Shown here: positions 48,929-61,909 of the stretch, in pieces | Layout: every line of letters begins with the position of its first letter | Numbering within the stretch: the stretch's first letter is position 1 | Origin: Kwoniella bestiolae CBS 10118 | Taxonomy: Eukaryota > Basidiomycota > Tremellomycetes > Tremellales > Cryptococcaceae | NCBI RefSeq assembly: GCF_000512585.2 | Contig: NC_089241.1 | Location: 1,860,001 to 1,924,000 of the forward strand | DNA: 64,000 nucleotides | Direction of reading: 5' to 3' | Program-made: the position numbers and the translations under genes | The notes under the pieces: generated by a model | Told to the model about the DNA's origin: nothing | Seen by the model: only the letters and a program-made list of their open reading frames with translations | The model's database searches: none

Positions 48929-51900
48929 CTACCCATGCCCTTTCCAGTGTAACAACCCCCCATCACCCCATCTAGCTCTAGCCAACAACCCCTCATTCTT
49001 CTGTGTCTGAGTCTGCGTATCTTTCCCAGCTCCAGGGTGCGGCGTCTCATCACCTTCAGGACTCAATCCCAATCCCAATGCCCCACCCACAGACGCTGTA
49101 CCACCCGGATTAGAGGTGGTAGTATTGGTAGAGGTACCGCTCATACCCAGTCCCTCTCTTATACTCCCAAGTTTAGCCAAACTAGCGTACGTCACCCTCC
49201 CCCTTCCTGCCCCATTAGCATCAGCAGAGGAGGCAGGAGGAGGAGAAACAGGAGTAATCATATTTCCTCTGGCGAACCCTCGAGTAATCGTCGGGGAAGG
49301 TTTGGTATTGATTGAGATGGAGTAATAAGGGGTGGATATACCTCGATGAGCGAGGCATGAGCATGAGCAGGAGGGACAGGTCATAGGTGTTGTTACTGTT
49401 GATAGGAAGTATCGTCGGAAGCATTTTGAATGGAGTTTGTGGAAACATATTGAACATCCCATTGATAGTCCTATGAAATCACAAGTCAAGCTCAGATCAG
49501 CGTGAGTTACGATATTCAAGATGGAAGCGGAGGTGCCCAAACTCACCTTTGATGGGTAATCTACAATACGAGCAGACAGCTTTCTTAGGCGGTTTATGGC
49601 AACTTGGACAACTACCCTCGATATGGCTTGAACAAGATATACAGACTGAAGGATCATCACATATGAATATAAATCGATCAGCTCGTCTCGTGTAGCGTGA
49701 CTGCAGGGGTCGTGGTGTGTCCGTCACGTATACAAACGAAAGATAATCAACCCACCTTGAGCATGAGAATGCATTCCCCCCTCATCCAGACTAATCGAGC
49801 CATTCTTCCGTTTCTCTTCCAACACTTTCACTCCACTGGCAGCTCTGGCAATTGACGACTGATCGCTCATACTGACAAACTGGTAATTGATCAACTCTGT
49901 TCGGATCTCCAGCAAATTCATACGCAGTAGGAAATCCGCATAGGCAAGTTTCCAAAGTTCGCATAGAGGCTTGATCTCTTCCGAGAGGAGGGACAGTGGG
50001 GGACTTTAACGCGCACTCATCAGTCAGCTTGGCTCGACCATTATCACTTAGACCGAGGCCTAGGAAGATATGTGGAGCATTGATTGACCCACCTGTCGTC
50101 CCTTGGGAAATCCAGTCTGATCGCACATCCTCTCACAGCTTTCTTCCCGCTTATACCACCACTCGCAGACCCAGCAGGAGTCTGCACCCCAATCCCCGCA
50201 GGCGTATTATACCCGCTCGTACCGGGCCCAGTGGACGGTGGAGGCGCAGTCCCAGCTCGGGTCATCGTTCCTTTACCCATTCCCAGGGGAGAAGCAGATC
50301 CAAACGAGACTTTAGGTTTACCGGCATCACTAGGATATGATCGTTCTGTTCCCGTACTTCTCAGAGGGGTGATGATAGGTGGAGAGGCCGATGCTGAGAT
50401 TGATTGCGTCATTTTCGGTCGACCGTTATCTTTCATACGTGGGGATTCGACTTTCTTGGTAGCCACTATACCAGAAGCTGATGCGGGTGTGGGGATGAAC
50501 ACACCGCCAGTAGGTGAAGATACATCTTCGTAACTGTAGCTTCCGGGTGTCTGCATCTTGGAGAATGGCAGGTCAGAGAATGAGTTCCGGTCTTTAGGAG
50601 TCAAAGCTCCCCTCAAGGAAATCGCAGAGGGGTTCAACATCTGAGACCAGCCTGAATTTCGAAAACTGGAATTCGTAGTTGGGCTGTGTGGTAGTGATCC
50701 TCCTCCACCGGTTGTGCGTTGCCTGGTTGGGGTTATGTGAGAATGGGTAAATCGAGGCAATGTGAAATAATCTTGCTCTGGACTACGGCTTATGACGGTC
50801 TCTGCTGGGGGAGGGATGAAGGTGGTCTTTTCGTAATTTAGGAGTATACAGGAGACTAAAGCGAGGAGTTGGAAGTTCCTTTCTGCGACGAGGACGGTGA
50901 ACCTGTGTAAAGGAGAAAAGGATCATTTAGCTCAATTGAAATAGCAGAATTATCATGGATTGGAAAACGAGTTGACAAGAAATCACTCACATCTGATCGA
51001 CAATCTTCTTCTTCCTCACCATCGATCTCTCCCAATCATACCTCTCTCTCCTAATATCACCGACCTTAGCCATAGGAGGGGGTAAAGCCGAGTAAGCTGG
51101 CGGAGGCGGATCCGATAGGACCCCTCGGAGGGTCGACCAAACTTCCGCATGATCAAGTTTCTTCGCGTCAAGCGCATGTCGGAGATTATCTTCTACCGAA
51201 ATGGTACTGTACACTCTGGCTAGACCCGCATGAAGTTGAGTGTACTGCGAGACATCGTGTATCGTCATGGTCGATCCAGCTTGGACTTGAGGAGGCGGGA
51301 CGTTCTCGAATTTCTTGATACGCGGTTTATATCGTACTGCATTTCTTTTATGGGGGTTTTGCAGCCTTGCTAGAGCAGTTATGGCTTTGATCATTGGCGA
51401 GGGGTTGAGATCTCGGGTTATGGATGGTGATCTTGAGGTGAGGCGAGTTCGGGGTAAAATGACTTGTTTAGGGAAGAAGCAGACGAGTTGGCCTACGACG
51501 TCAAATGATTGTGATCAACTTCTAGTGATTTGCCGAATCGGACAGTGATACCTCATACTCACCATTAGGCCCAAACGTAGCGCCGCAAGTCCTAATCAAC
51601 ATCGGCACATTACCCAACCTCTGATTTTCCACCCCCTTCTCGCTCTCAGAATCACTCTCCTCGTCGATCAACCTCCTGCCTATCCGTTCATGCGAACCAA
51701 GTAAGAACCCAGTAGTGGAGATCAAACATTGTCTATTATGAGCTCTCCTCTCCTGTATGGTAGTCACGATAATTTGTCTCGTTATAGGTGATACAGTGGG
51801 ATTCCGCTCCAACTCGAAAGTGGGTATTTCAGGTCCGAAAGGGTAATTGGGAGGGAAAGACCAATGGATCCGGATAAATGCCATCCTATCGCCGTTCGCC

Positions 51901-53968
51901 CATGGGCCTTGCATCGACATTGTCAATCTACGTTGGGCCAGGTCGATCTGTAGGTTGCACGCAACGTTGTTAGCGAAGTGATACTCTATCCCCAATCACC
52001 ACTGAAGAGATGAGAGAGGACTTGCCTTCTCAAAGTTGATCTTCGGTCTCGGAAACAGCTTATTGAGTAATACCAGTTCATCCTTCAAGGTGATCCACTC
52101 ATTCCTACCCTCCACACTCTGACCTCTGCTCCTACTAGGATTCCTACTTACCGACCCAACTCTACTAGGTATAGTAGAAGCATCAGGTGATGGAGCAGTC
52201 TTGACTACTTTCGTCAACCATTCCAGCTGATCCATCCCTCTCACTTTATTTCCACCACGAGTCATCCCAGCTTCGTTCGCCTTATTCTGAGCTTGGGTCA
52301 ACTTCTGTCTAGTAATATTACTTGGATTTACCAACGGCGGGGGTAACTTCAAATTATCCTCTATATTCTCAGCATCGGCCGGATCAAGAGTATACGTTAT
52401 ATCTGCTGCTCCCCTCCTAGAGACCAACATTTCAATCCTGCTACCGTATCTATATCCCACTTTCTCCATCATGGATCGTTCGACAGGCCAGATACGCAAC
52501 GTACGATCTTTACCCCATGTGATGAGTTGGAATTCCCTATCATCGAACGAAGCATCGTCCCCTCCACGAACGCGCCACACGAAATCTTTGACTACGTTCT
52601 CGTGTCCTTCGAAGCGCTCTACAGGGGTATCATCGTCCGGAGCGAATAATTCCAAAGCTTGTTCGCCTCGTTGAGGTAAAGATAGTACACCTCGACCAAA
52701 GGGGAGGTTACGTGCTCGCCAGACGGGATAGGAGGTGGTAACCACCGATGTAGGTTTGTCAGGTGGATTGACAGTCGCGAATGGATCGGAATCAATTATG
52801 CTAGATGTGGAAGAGCGTAGCTCTGGTACAGTCCAGAATTTGATTGTTTTGTCTACATCACAGCGTACGCAGAATCAGCTTGAACCCTTGTCTACGAATA
52901 TACATTGCCAGAGAGTTAGGACTTACCCAGCGAGCAAGTGACAAGCTTCTCTCTATCCCTCCTATCCCAATCGATACCATAGATCTTCGATCCATGCGCA
53001 TTGATCGTTGTAAGCGGTACAGAGCCTTTCTACTCGTCGAGCAAACCATCAGTAATCCTGTACCCCATGTATAAGCTCCTGAAAGCCAACATCAGCCCCA
53101 CTCACTCGATGATCCCAAATCTGCACCAGGTTATTATGCGCCGTCGCCAGTATGAACTCATTCCTTCTATTCCACTTGACCTGCGTACCCGCCGCTCCCC
53201 AAGCGCATAGTCGCATGAACGGTCTGTCCCAGCACCTCAGATCCCATCCCCTGATCCCTGCGTCCATCGAGACGGTCGCCATGAGATTCGGGTTGAGAGC
53301 ATGCCAATTGATATCGGTAATTGCTCGAGCGTGGGCATCTATACTTTTCTTCAAGGATTTCTGGGCAGCGAGGTCCCATACGAGCAGCTTCTGAGAGGAG
53401 GTGGAGAGAATTAGGTTGGATGTTGCCGGATGTGGGGACCATTGGACGCTGCGATGTAAAGTTAGCAGGCCTAAAGTACAGATTCATCTAGAGCAGATGA
53501 ATGTCCTGAAGACGAAAGTTGCCATTGGAGGTGAGGACGCCTACTACTCTACCCTCTATGTGGAGAGATAGAAGGATACTGGAGCTCAGATGAAAGAAGA
53601 TGGTCCACTCACTCTGCTATCTGCCATGTCCCACCCTGCGGTATGAACCTCGGCGCATTGTTGAGATTCACCAAATCCAGTATATACAGTCCCTTCCTAG
53701 AAGCCAAGCACACATCCCGAGCATTCGGACTGATCGAGATAGATCCGACAGGTTGATTCACGCTGATGATTGATCCTTCTCTAAATGGATCTGCTACCTC
53801 TTGTCGGACGGTAAGGGACGTAGGGTTCCGGTCTAGTCGAGGTCGGAATGCCGTGTATGGCGAGGAGAGGGGGGAAGGTTGGAAGGGGGCCGATGAAGAG
53901 GATCGTCGGGATGCGGTGGTGGATGGTGAGGAGGGGAGAGGTACTTGGGCGGGTGATAGCATTGTCAT
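48929..53968 (-). CDS. MTC5: SEA/GATOR2 complex subunit WDR59 (Mtc5/Sea3)
   Basis: WD40-RWD-RING protein of the vacuole-associated SEA (GATOR2) complex, which controls TORC1 in response to amino acids. Order: Ser/Pro-rich N-terminus (MTMLSPAQVPLPSSPSTT); beta-propeller (VQWSPHPATSNLILSTSSQK, WDLAAQKSLKKSIDAHARAI, SMDAGIRGWDLRCWDRP, VTCSLDKTIKFW, FQLITWGKDRTLRIWP); a linker; an RWD domain (EWITLKDELVLLNKLFPRPK, IRIHWSFPPNYPFGPEIPTF); long Ser-rich disordered sequence; and a C-terminal zinc finger (CISCSSHIEGSCPSCHKPP, CSYCRLPIKG, CSICFHKLHSKCFRRYF, CPSC). RWD plus this C-terminal finger is the WDR59 pattern. A long Gly/Thr/Ser tail ends LLHWKGHG. About twelve introns. Start: ATG at 53968 (a second in-frame ATG is at 53962). 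Confidence 0.9.
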
Positions 53969-54325
53969 GAGGTCATTGTTTCTGTATGGATGGTACACCT
54001 ATCGGAAGGGTTGAGAGGTATGAAAGAATGGGTATATGTGAAGGTTCAAGGTAGATATATCGAGAAGAATGAACATGAATCATGGGAAGACATGCTATCG
54101 TAATTGGAATTCGGGTTGCGAGTTGAGTTGAAATTGACCGAACTGAACTGATATATTTGTTTTGTCTTTTCGTATTCAGCCTCATTCAACATAACAACAT
54201 ATCTCATCCTTCGCATTGCATTGCATTGTATATCGTAGCCCAAAGACCTGTCCAAGGCCATAGACAAGGAGGACAATCGAGTGTACCTCATACGAACGAT
54301 TCGCTGGGGCTACACAACCCGCAAA
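53969..54325. promoter_or_regulatory. Divergent promoter region WDR59 / DUF218 protein
   Basis: 357 bases between divergent start codons; presumably both promoters. No distinct motif is recognised. Confidence 0.4.
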
Positions 54326-55804
54326 ATGCCTTCCAATATGCTCCCCCTCCCATCCTCAACATCCAAGCGCAATCGAACCTACTTCCCCTCCCTCCCGACA
54401 AACCACAATCTCTCCTCTTCCCAGCAGGTTCTCCAAACACTACGATCGCGTACGCGCTTAACGAACCTGGCAGTATTTCTACTCTTACTCTGCCTATCGA
54501 GTTCCCTCATCCTTAATCTAAATTACCTATTACTCTCCTCAAGCAGCACATTCAGACCGAGCTCATCGACATATAGAACTACAAGTAGTAAAGGATGGGA
54601 CGACCTAATCACCCCCTCTCAACTCAGGTCGGGTATACCCCTCTCGATAGAGACTACCATAGAGAGGGATCCGAGGTACAGCGAGCTGAATCATCTGATC
54701 ATGGTACCCGGTCATGCTATCTGGCTAGGACATGATGCGGACAAAGTGAATGAGAATGATGATTGGATATTGGAGCCTATGCAGAAGGGTGGGAGCGTCA
54801 GGACTTATGTCAAGCATATACAACGGGGGGTGGAGGAGCTCAAGAGGGATAATAATGCTTTGCTGATTTTCTCTGGGTGAGTGGGCTGCATGTCTTGGTG
54901 ATTCAAGGTGTACACCTCTTCGACCGTCTCAAGCAAGGAAGGCATAAATATGAGGGTGGTCTTCCGAGAGACTCTCAGTCATTTCAACCGCGCAATCTCG
55001 CTGATATTTGTTCTAAATGCTTAGAGGAGCAACCCGTCTTCCCCCCTCACCACCCCTGCCAGAAGCAATTTCATACCACAACCTTGCCCACGCCCTTGAC
55101 CTCTTACCTTCTACACCCATCTCCCCTTCGGACGGCGAATCGAAAGCCCCATTATCGTTAAATCTCAGAGCAGCGACTGAAGAATACGCATTAGACAGCT
55201 ACGAGAATCTTTTATTTTCCATAGCGAGGTTCAAGGAAGTCACGGATAGGTATCCTGAGAGGATCACAGTAGTAGGATACGGCATGAAGGAGCGTCGGTG
55301 AGTTGGTATGGCCTCGCTTCCCCTTCCCCATACACATGCATATACAAATTAAACAGAAGAAACCAAGACGAGGGAATGGTGAGAATGGGAAGGCTGATAA
55401 ACACATACAGATTCACAAACCTCCATCGTTCCGCCCTTGCCTTCCCCCTCCAAAACTTCACCTACATAGGAATCAACGATGATTTACCCGACCTCTCCAA
55501 ACACTACGCCGGCGAGCTCAAATTCGGATTCAAGCCATTCCTAAACTCTCCTACGGGGTGTCATCCACCCTTATCCACCAAGAAACTACTACGAAATCCA
55601 TATATCAAATATCATCCGTATCATACCTCCAACCCTGAACTATTAGAATTATTCGAGTGGTGTCCTCCCTTGCAGAGTCATAGGGAACGAGATAGTTTGG
55701 ATGAATATGAGGGGGTCTATGGGATGAGTTTTGGTGGGTGGGTGCCTTGGAATGCTGGTAGGATGGAGGGGGACGAGGTGACATGGGGTAGGGAGAGGGA
55801 TTAA
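54326..55804 (+). CDS. DUF218-domain type II membrane protein
   Basis: Conserved fungal membrane protein; the DUF218 fold occurs in bacterial SanA/ElyC-type proteins, and its fungal function is not known to me. The N-terminus is cytosolic and basic, with a membrane helix near residues 50-75 (LAVFLLLLCLSSSLILNLNY). The domain motifs are NHLIMVPGHAIWLGHD, LIFSGGATRLPP (glycine turn), EAISYHNLAHALDLLP, RAATEEYALDSYENLLFSI and ITVVGYGMKERRF. Three exons: from 54326, from 55023, and after an intron at about 55300-55410. Both joins recreate GG and RRF. It ends with TAA at 55802. Start: ATG at 54326 (MPSNMLPLPS); an upstream in-frame Met is less likely. Confidence 0.85.
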
Positions 55805-56475
55805 CTGTTTCCGACCATAAGATGACGAAGATCGTTGAAAGGTAACGAAGAAGTGGAGATTATAGTATACAGCGGAGGTGTACTGTACAGGGATTGACGA
55901 TGTATCTGCACCGAACACAGAGAACGTTGGGCACATAGTGGACGGAGACGGACGTTCTTGTATACCTTAGAATCATTATATACATATATCATATATTCAT
56001 AGACTGGTGGGTAGATAGGGGAATAGCATTGGACATCCTGTTGACATAAGCATGCATTTTGGTATAATCGAGCATACACCATCTATCCCTCTTTTCGTCT
56101 TCTCACCCAAGTCGATCTGATATACCATCGTGTTGGGTCCCTTCGTATCACGAAGAAATTCGAATTTATCATACACATCGTATATACATCTCTGGTTTTA
56201 TCGTAAATCATCATTTATCCACAAATAGCTATGAAGTATGGATATTGGTATGGATATGTATATGAACTACGACCTAAGCAAGGAACCCTATAATATTATA
56301 ACACACATGTACAAAAGCATCCATCTTTGACCAGCAAGTGACAAGAAACTGAGCAAAATACCAATCAATGGATACCAAGAACTCTCCCTCATCCGGCCCA
56401 ATCTCATCGCAAATCCCTCTTCTCCCTCTTCTCCTCGATCCATCATACTTCACAAATATAGCAACCTCAAATGGT
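55805..56475. other. Convergent intergenic region
   Basis: AT-rich 3' flanks of the DUF218 gene and RAD21. No ORF of interest is seen. Confidence 0.5.
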
Positions 56476-58705
56476 CTAAGCGATCACACCAGCAATCTCT
56501 CCACCTTCACCCAAACCTTCTCCTTCACCTTCAGGCCATAGCTTCTCTTTACCTCTAACTTTGATATCTTGATATGGAGAGGTCTGTTCCAACTTCACGC
56601 AATCCCTCGTACCAAGTACCAAAAGTTCGAAGAAGAATGACGAGGCCGCACGTTTGGTGGACTACATCGCAATGAAAACAACCAAAATCAGCAAATCACC
56701 TCATCTGGAAGCAGTGTCTAGTGTAGAAGCAGCGGCGAGGCGACTCACCTTCTCAGCCAGCTTATCAAACGAAACCACTTTATCTTCCTCCTCAATCGCG
56801 TCGATCTCCTTCCTCAGCAACCCCATAGCCATACTAGTATTCTTCGAGAACCCACTCGCCGTAGTCTTCTCGCTCCCCTTGGTCGGCGTCGAAAGTTGAC
56901 TCTGGCTCAATTGAGAGAATTCCTCTCTAGCAGCAGCAGAGGTCCTCGAATCGAACATTGATAATGTGAATTCACCAGCCTCTCCACCGTATTGAATTTC
57001 CCTAGCGATCGACTCTGCTCTTGAGGGGGCGATGGAAGGCTCCCTCTCTCTTGGGACGACACGTTGAGCTCGAGGGGTAGTGAGGAGAGGTTCCTCGTAA
57101 GGTAATTCCTCAGGTTGGAATGCGAATGAATCGTCTCCTCCCATACCTTCCATACCGTACCCTGAAGGCATCTCAAAGGGAACTTCACTACCTCTCTCAA
57201 CCCTTCGTCCAGCTTCAACTTCCTCCTCTTCTTCGCCTGCCAACCTAGGTCTTTTGGAAGCTCTATCACCTTCTTCATCCGTACCCCTAGATCGTCGGAG
57301 GACGTTGGAGGGGAAGGTAAACAGCTCGGCCAACTCGGGTGCTAAGCCTTGAGGTCCAGCGAAGATCATATTCTCTCCTCCAACCTTGATAATAGGTAAG
57401 AAATGGGCTGAAGGATCAGCCATGATCTCTTGTAATCTCACTGCCTCGGGATCAGAAGGGATGTATCGCTCTTCGCCCAGAATGGCTGAGAGATCTCGCT
57501 GTTCGTCCGGAAGTTCAAGTTCGGCATCGGCTTGGACCAATCTTGGCTTCTTGGCTTTAGGTGCGGCTTGAGGAGCAGCAGCGATTTGAGCGGCGGTATC
57601 GGCAGAGATGGGAGGTGGAGAGAGGGGTGGAGGGGTGGAGAGCGCAGATGCTACGATCGATCATACGCGATCAGTAATGCCGCCAGTCATTGGATGGATC
57701 TGCTACACTGGACTGGACTTACATTCCCTCCTCGATCGATCTTCTTCCCTGATTTCCAGCTCAGGCAAAGGTTGATCCAAATTATCGAAATCCAACCCCA
57801 AATCCAAAGGTTCAATCCCCATATCACCACCCTGTATACTACCCAGCCCGACCGAATCTCTACTCGACGCTCGTTTCTGCAACCCCAAACTTCGTTCTCT
57901 ACTAAACCTAGACATGGGAGTCATAACGTCTCTTCCAGCTTCCATCGTTATATCCCCTTCTTCGCCCTCGAGGTTCAAACCCAGATCAATTCCCGAGAAA
58001 TCATTCGAATCTAATGCACTTTCACCTAGATCTTGAGACGCTCTGGACGCGGCGGTGGAACCACCGTAAATGGAGGGAGCGGCTGGTCGACCGAAATTGT
58101 ATGCACCGAATTCACGAGGACGAGGAAGGTTGATGGCTGCCTCTGCTGAGGGGGCTTCAGGAGCTCCAAGCGATGGTCCAGTCCAGCTCCAATCTAGGAA
58201 ATCGAATTCGTTTCGCACGTCTGGGAAAGTGATGGCGTTCTTGGACGCTCGAAGTTGATCTTCTGGCAAATCGACTATACCTGGTCGGAAGGCCTATCGG
58301 AACATACCAAGTATTAGCGATGTTCTATGTGCGAGATGGACTAGAGTAAGGATGACACGGATGGACAATGCTCACGAGTGATATCCTCTCTCTGGCTTCT
58401 TTGCAATCATCAAAGAGGTACCCGACTTTACGCGAATAGATCCTCACTACACCCAACATCAATGGTCCGGACGATCGAAGGGGTTGAGCAGCATCCTGAG
58501 TTAAGATAGCATCTGAGTCGCATGTATGATTATCAGCTTCGATCTAAAGCGCATCAATAAGCATGATGAGAGGAAGCGATCGCTCACCGACACTCTCCCC
58601 TACGTCCACACCCAACGCTTGAGCTTTACTCAACTTCTTCTCTTGATGAGCGGATAACCAGATTTTGGCCAATGGACCTGATTTGACCAGTTCGTTGAGC
58701 AGCAT
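56476..58705 (-). CDS. RAD21: Cohesin kleisin subunit Rad21/Scc1
   Basis: Kleisin that closes the Smc1-Smc3 ring; cleaved by separase at anaphase. The N-terminal Smc3-binding domain shows SGPLAKIWLSAHQEKKLSKAQ, SSGPLMLGVVRIYSRKVGYL, DCKEARERISLAFRPGIVDLP and NAITFPDVRNEFDF. The middle is long, acidic and disordered. The C-terminal winged helix has KRAASSFFFELLVLGTRD, LEQTSPYQDIKV and an extra acidic tail (EGEGEGLGEGGEIAGVIA). It matches mitotic Rad21 better than Rec8. The extreme N-terminus reads MLLNELVKSGPLAKIW, two residues shorter than the canonical MFY-type start; no upstream exon was found. Five or six exons. Confidence 0.9.
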
Positions 58706-59435
58706 CGTGTGTGGTCTTCCCCCTCCTAGCGGTGTATGTAACAAGTGTATGTGGCTATGACGGTGATAAGGAAGGTGTGATCAAGGTAAAGATGTATATG
58801 ATCTACAAGGAGGACCAGGCCTTTGGTGAAGAAGAGGGAGGAATGAAGAAGGAAGGAATGATGATGAGCAGGTTGTACGGTTGAATGATGGATGAGACAT
58901 GAATGATTCAGGGTCTAGTCGAGTGAAGTAAGACGCGTTCTGCTCGTTTTATCCAGCCACCCCTGAATGACTCAACTGACACCATACACACGCTAAGTGG
59001 CGCGTGACAGGTCGGTTGTGGCATTAGCATTGCAGCCAAAAAAATCAAATCATCGATGCACTGAAAAGAGAGATGTAAAAAGGACCAGGTCTCGTTTTGT
59101 GTCGACGGGACTGACTGGCTATTCTATGGCCCTCATGCAGTGCAGGAGAACGCAGACACTATGTGGGGGCTGATTAGTCGGTGTGACCCACAACATATCC
59201 CGCCAGACATGCCAGCAAAAACTACAGCACTCGGGACTCCCAACTGGTCCCCCACGTTGGTACTAACCGAGCGATACTCGGCTTGAGCTTTGCAGAGCTA
59301 ACGGGATGCAGCGTTTTCCAGGTTCTATGGCCGTAGATAAAGTCTAGAATTTGATAGCTAGTATGTATATGCGTAACGCATCTGTCCTCTGACGAACAAT
59401 GGGGATACTCTGGCCTCTGAGATATAGTCATACGT
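58706..59435. promoter_or_regulatory. RAD21 upstream region
   Basis: 730 bases upstream of the RAD21 ATG and downstream of the next minus-strand gene. Contains ACGCGT-like and ACGCG motifs near 58930-59010 (ACGCG at 58931, GGCGCG at 58999), reminiscent of MBF sites that drive G1/S genes such as RAD21. Otherwise nothing is seen. Confidence 0.35.
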
Positions 59436-60110
59436 TCATCTCCCACCTGCGTATCTCAACCACTGGTCTATCAAGCCCCCTTGCCGGTTAGGTCTATTCA
59501 AATACGCTTCATCTAGGTCTTCATCCCCAGTCGCTGTGCTTGGATGACCATTCGCCCGGTGCGCAGTGCTCTGGCTAGCCATGGTGGTACCCTCTCCGGA
59601 GGTAGATCCGGCAAATCCCAGATCGTCATTCCCACTCGCAGCCAGCCTGTTGAGAAGTGTTTGTCGTCTTCCATTCACAGAAGAAGAGCCATTGATGGTA
59701 GTTTGATCTTTTGGCGAGGTATCTGCGTAGAAGGGATAACCTTATTGCTCATATCATGGCATCGTGTGAGCACCAAATTTACTTACTTTTATCAGTTATA
59801 GACATCTTCCAAGAGTGGAGATACTGTACGGCTTGTGGTACTTTGTAGATCTTGTCTCTCGATTTGAGTCCTTAAATATAATACACAGAGTGCAAATGTT
59901 GTTCGTAGAGGGATCACAACCAGAAGCAAATGTACTCACTGGAACAACCGATGATCGCGGACCGTTCTCTACTGCGTCGATGTAATTTCCCTTTCGCTTC
60001 CAGAAAATCAAAAGAGCTAGCGAATCATGCAAAGACAGCCCCTGCACGGTAGTACTGCTCATATATTCGGATCGAAGTCTGTGGTCAAAGTGCGTTGGTT
60101 TCTTGATCAT
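59436..60110 (-). CDS. Orphan protein, about 173 aa, three exons
   Basis: Reconstructed from exons 60110-59940, 59850-59787 and 59722-59436, whose phases agree. The N-terminal part has HDSLALLIFWKRKGNYIDAV and PRSSVVP; the second exon gives IYKVPQAVQYLHSWKMSITD. The third is low-complexity Ser/Thr/Asn and ends with a conserved-looking GGLIDQWLRYAGGR. No family or membrane segment is recognised. The first intron's acceptor (GACAAG) lacks a good pyrimidine tract, so the join is uncertain. An alternative gene would start at the Met in exon 2 (MSITD) and have only about 100 residues. Confidence 0.5.
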
Positions 60111-60349
60111 TTGTTGATTTTATGATTAAGAAAGGATCGTTCCGTCCTAGATCAGCGTTTCCCCCCAAGTGGCTCGGAGGTTCGCATTGTATTATGTCGA
60201 CAGTGGCACATGCATGCATCGCTTGCTCAATATAAAAGTACTATTCACTCCTTTCAACAACTCAGAAATCATTTGATGTGTCCCTCTCCTTATATACTAC
60301 CCCGTCTCATCTCGTGTCCAACGTTTGATGGAACTGTTGTCAACAGTGA
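60111..60349. promoter_or_regulatory. Region between orphan protein and paralogue A
   Basis: 240 bases: upstream region of the orphan gene and 3' flank of paralogue A. Nothing else is seen. Confidence 0.4.
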
Positions 60350-61121
60350 TCATTCCTGAATAGGAGACTCGGTGAGAGCACCACCAGTCATCGAGCCCGC
60401 CCCCGCTTGACTCGCGGGCAATCGATCGAAATAGCCAGCCTGATTTGGCTTTCTGGGACTGGTTACCATACTTCCGGTAGGAGTCCCGCTATACAGCTTT
60501 TTGGCCTCACCAGTAGGACTCAAGGGTCATAGGGCAGTATCGAAACCAGAGAAGCTGAATACGGAAGTAGGGGAAGTAGGTGGACTGCTGGATTCCAGCT
60601 CGGAAACCCGTCGCCTCACCGTACCTCTCTCGGGCATCTCCTGGTCATCCGGAAGAGTAGGGGAAATGGGGGAACCAGTATCTGGTTTGAGCGACTCTGT
60701 CTCGTATTTTTCGGAGAGCCGGGTGTACACTTCTTGGGCGGTTTCGCCCGTGGTTGGATCCTTGTAGGTCCGGTCCTTGAATGTCGTGACTAATCCGAGG
60801 TCTTGTGTTCTCTCTGGTTTTGGGATAGTACGATTTTGCATTATGCTGACAGTCAGCTTACCGGTTGATACGCAATCTGATCACGTTATATCGCGGATCA
60901 GTAACTTATATACCGTGTAGTCGAGAAGGCCTATCGGTAGAGAAAAGGGGCTTTGAAGGGACAGGAGACGAGACGAGTGATCACATGATACTTGAAATCC
61001 TCATGCAGCACTCACGCTCAATGTCTTCGCTATTAGAAGGATCAGGGTTGTCTTCGGTCGTGTACTCATCACAAACACCGTCCCAATGACAATTACCGTC
61101 TCGGCCGTAGTATAAGGACAT
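60350..61121 (-). CDS. Tandem paralogue A of unknown family, with in-frame TGA
   Basis: Exon 1 (61121-61016) encodes 35 residues starting MSLYYGRDGNCHWDGVCDEY. Exon 2 starts at 60876 after a GATCAG acceptor in the same phase (1) as paralogue B. The first product is 151 residues, ending SGFDTAL at TGA 60529-60527. The same frame then stays open for 58 more codons (to TGA 60352-60350), with protein-like sequence: PLSPTGEAKKLYSG, PRKPNQAGYFDRLP, GALTESPIQE. The core shared with B is TFKDRTYKDPTTGETAQEVY and RRRVSELESSSPPTSPTS. The feature span covers the extension; the conservative end is 60527. No known domain is recognised. Confidence 0.7.
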
Positions 61122-61909
61122 TTCAATTTATTGCTACTGTAATGTTGTGTGAGGTATTGCGATGAGTCGATGACCAACCTGATTATTGTGTATGTGTATG
61201 TGTCCGACTCGATTAAAGTTGCACAGAGGTTCATCTGCGCCTTATATATATGTCTGCTGCGTGCAGGGAAGAGAAGACGAAGGGGGGAAAGAAAGGTTAT
61301 TGAGACTTCCTGTCATCTCGCTGTTCAGATTCCGTATTGCTCAACATCCAATGCCTCTGTTGTCATCCGTGCCCACTTGTCTTCGGTGGGGCGAGAAAAT
61401 GTCAAAGGAGCAGATCCTTTATGCTCATAGCGTTCTCAATACTCTCAAGATCCGTGCGAAACTCCGCAGAGTGATATTTTAGCGATGCGTGTCTGTAGGA
61501 AGCTTCACACGATTTAAGGATCATCCTAGTGCTCATGATCAAACACAAGTAGCACACCAGTACGCCGGATCTTGAGGTTTGTTTAGGCAACTGTCCTGTG
61601 ATGGCTCCGTGTCGTGTAAGGCGTGCAAGCTCCGTAAACAACATTGTGACTTCTATATCCAATCTCTCTACGGCACACAGGATGTGAGAGTCTACGATCC
61701 CCTGTCACGTTAGAAATATGGTACATCCGTGCATATATATATCGCAGGAGCCAACTCCATGGCCAGCATACGAAAAACCCATTCAAAAAATCACTACTCC
61801 CAATCAAGGATTTCTGCACGTACAACCTGTGTCTGAGCCTGATGATCCAACTCTCACACAAGTTCCCATGCGATGCACTGGCAATTCATCACACTGCTAC
61901 CTCTCTTAA
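61122..61909. promoter_or_regulatory. Upstream region of paralogue A
   Basis: 788 bases between the two paralogues. Several short ORFs on both strands have no protein-like features. It should hold the paralogue A promoter and the B 3' flank. Confidence 0.45.

Noticed and set aside
60484..60570. Intron that would remove the TGA in paralogue A
   Set aside because: Candidate donors near the stop give introns under 45 bases or shift the frame into a stop soon after; none restores the downstream frame.
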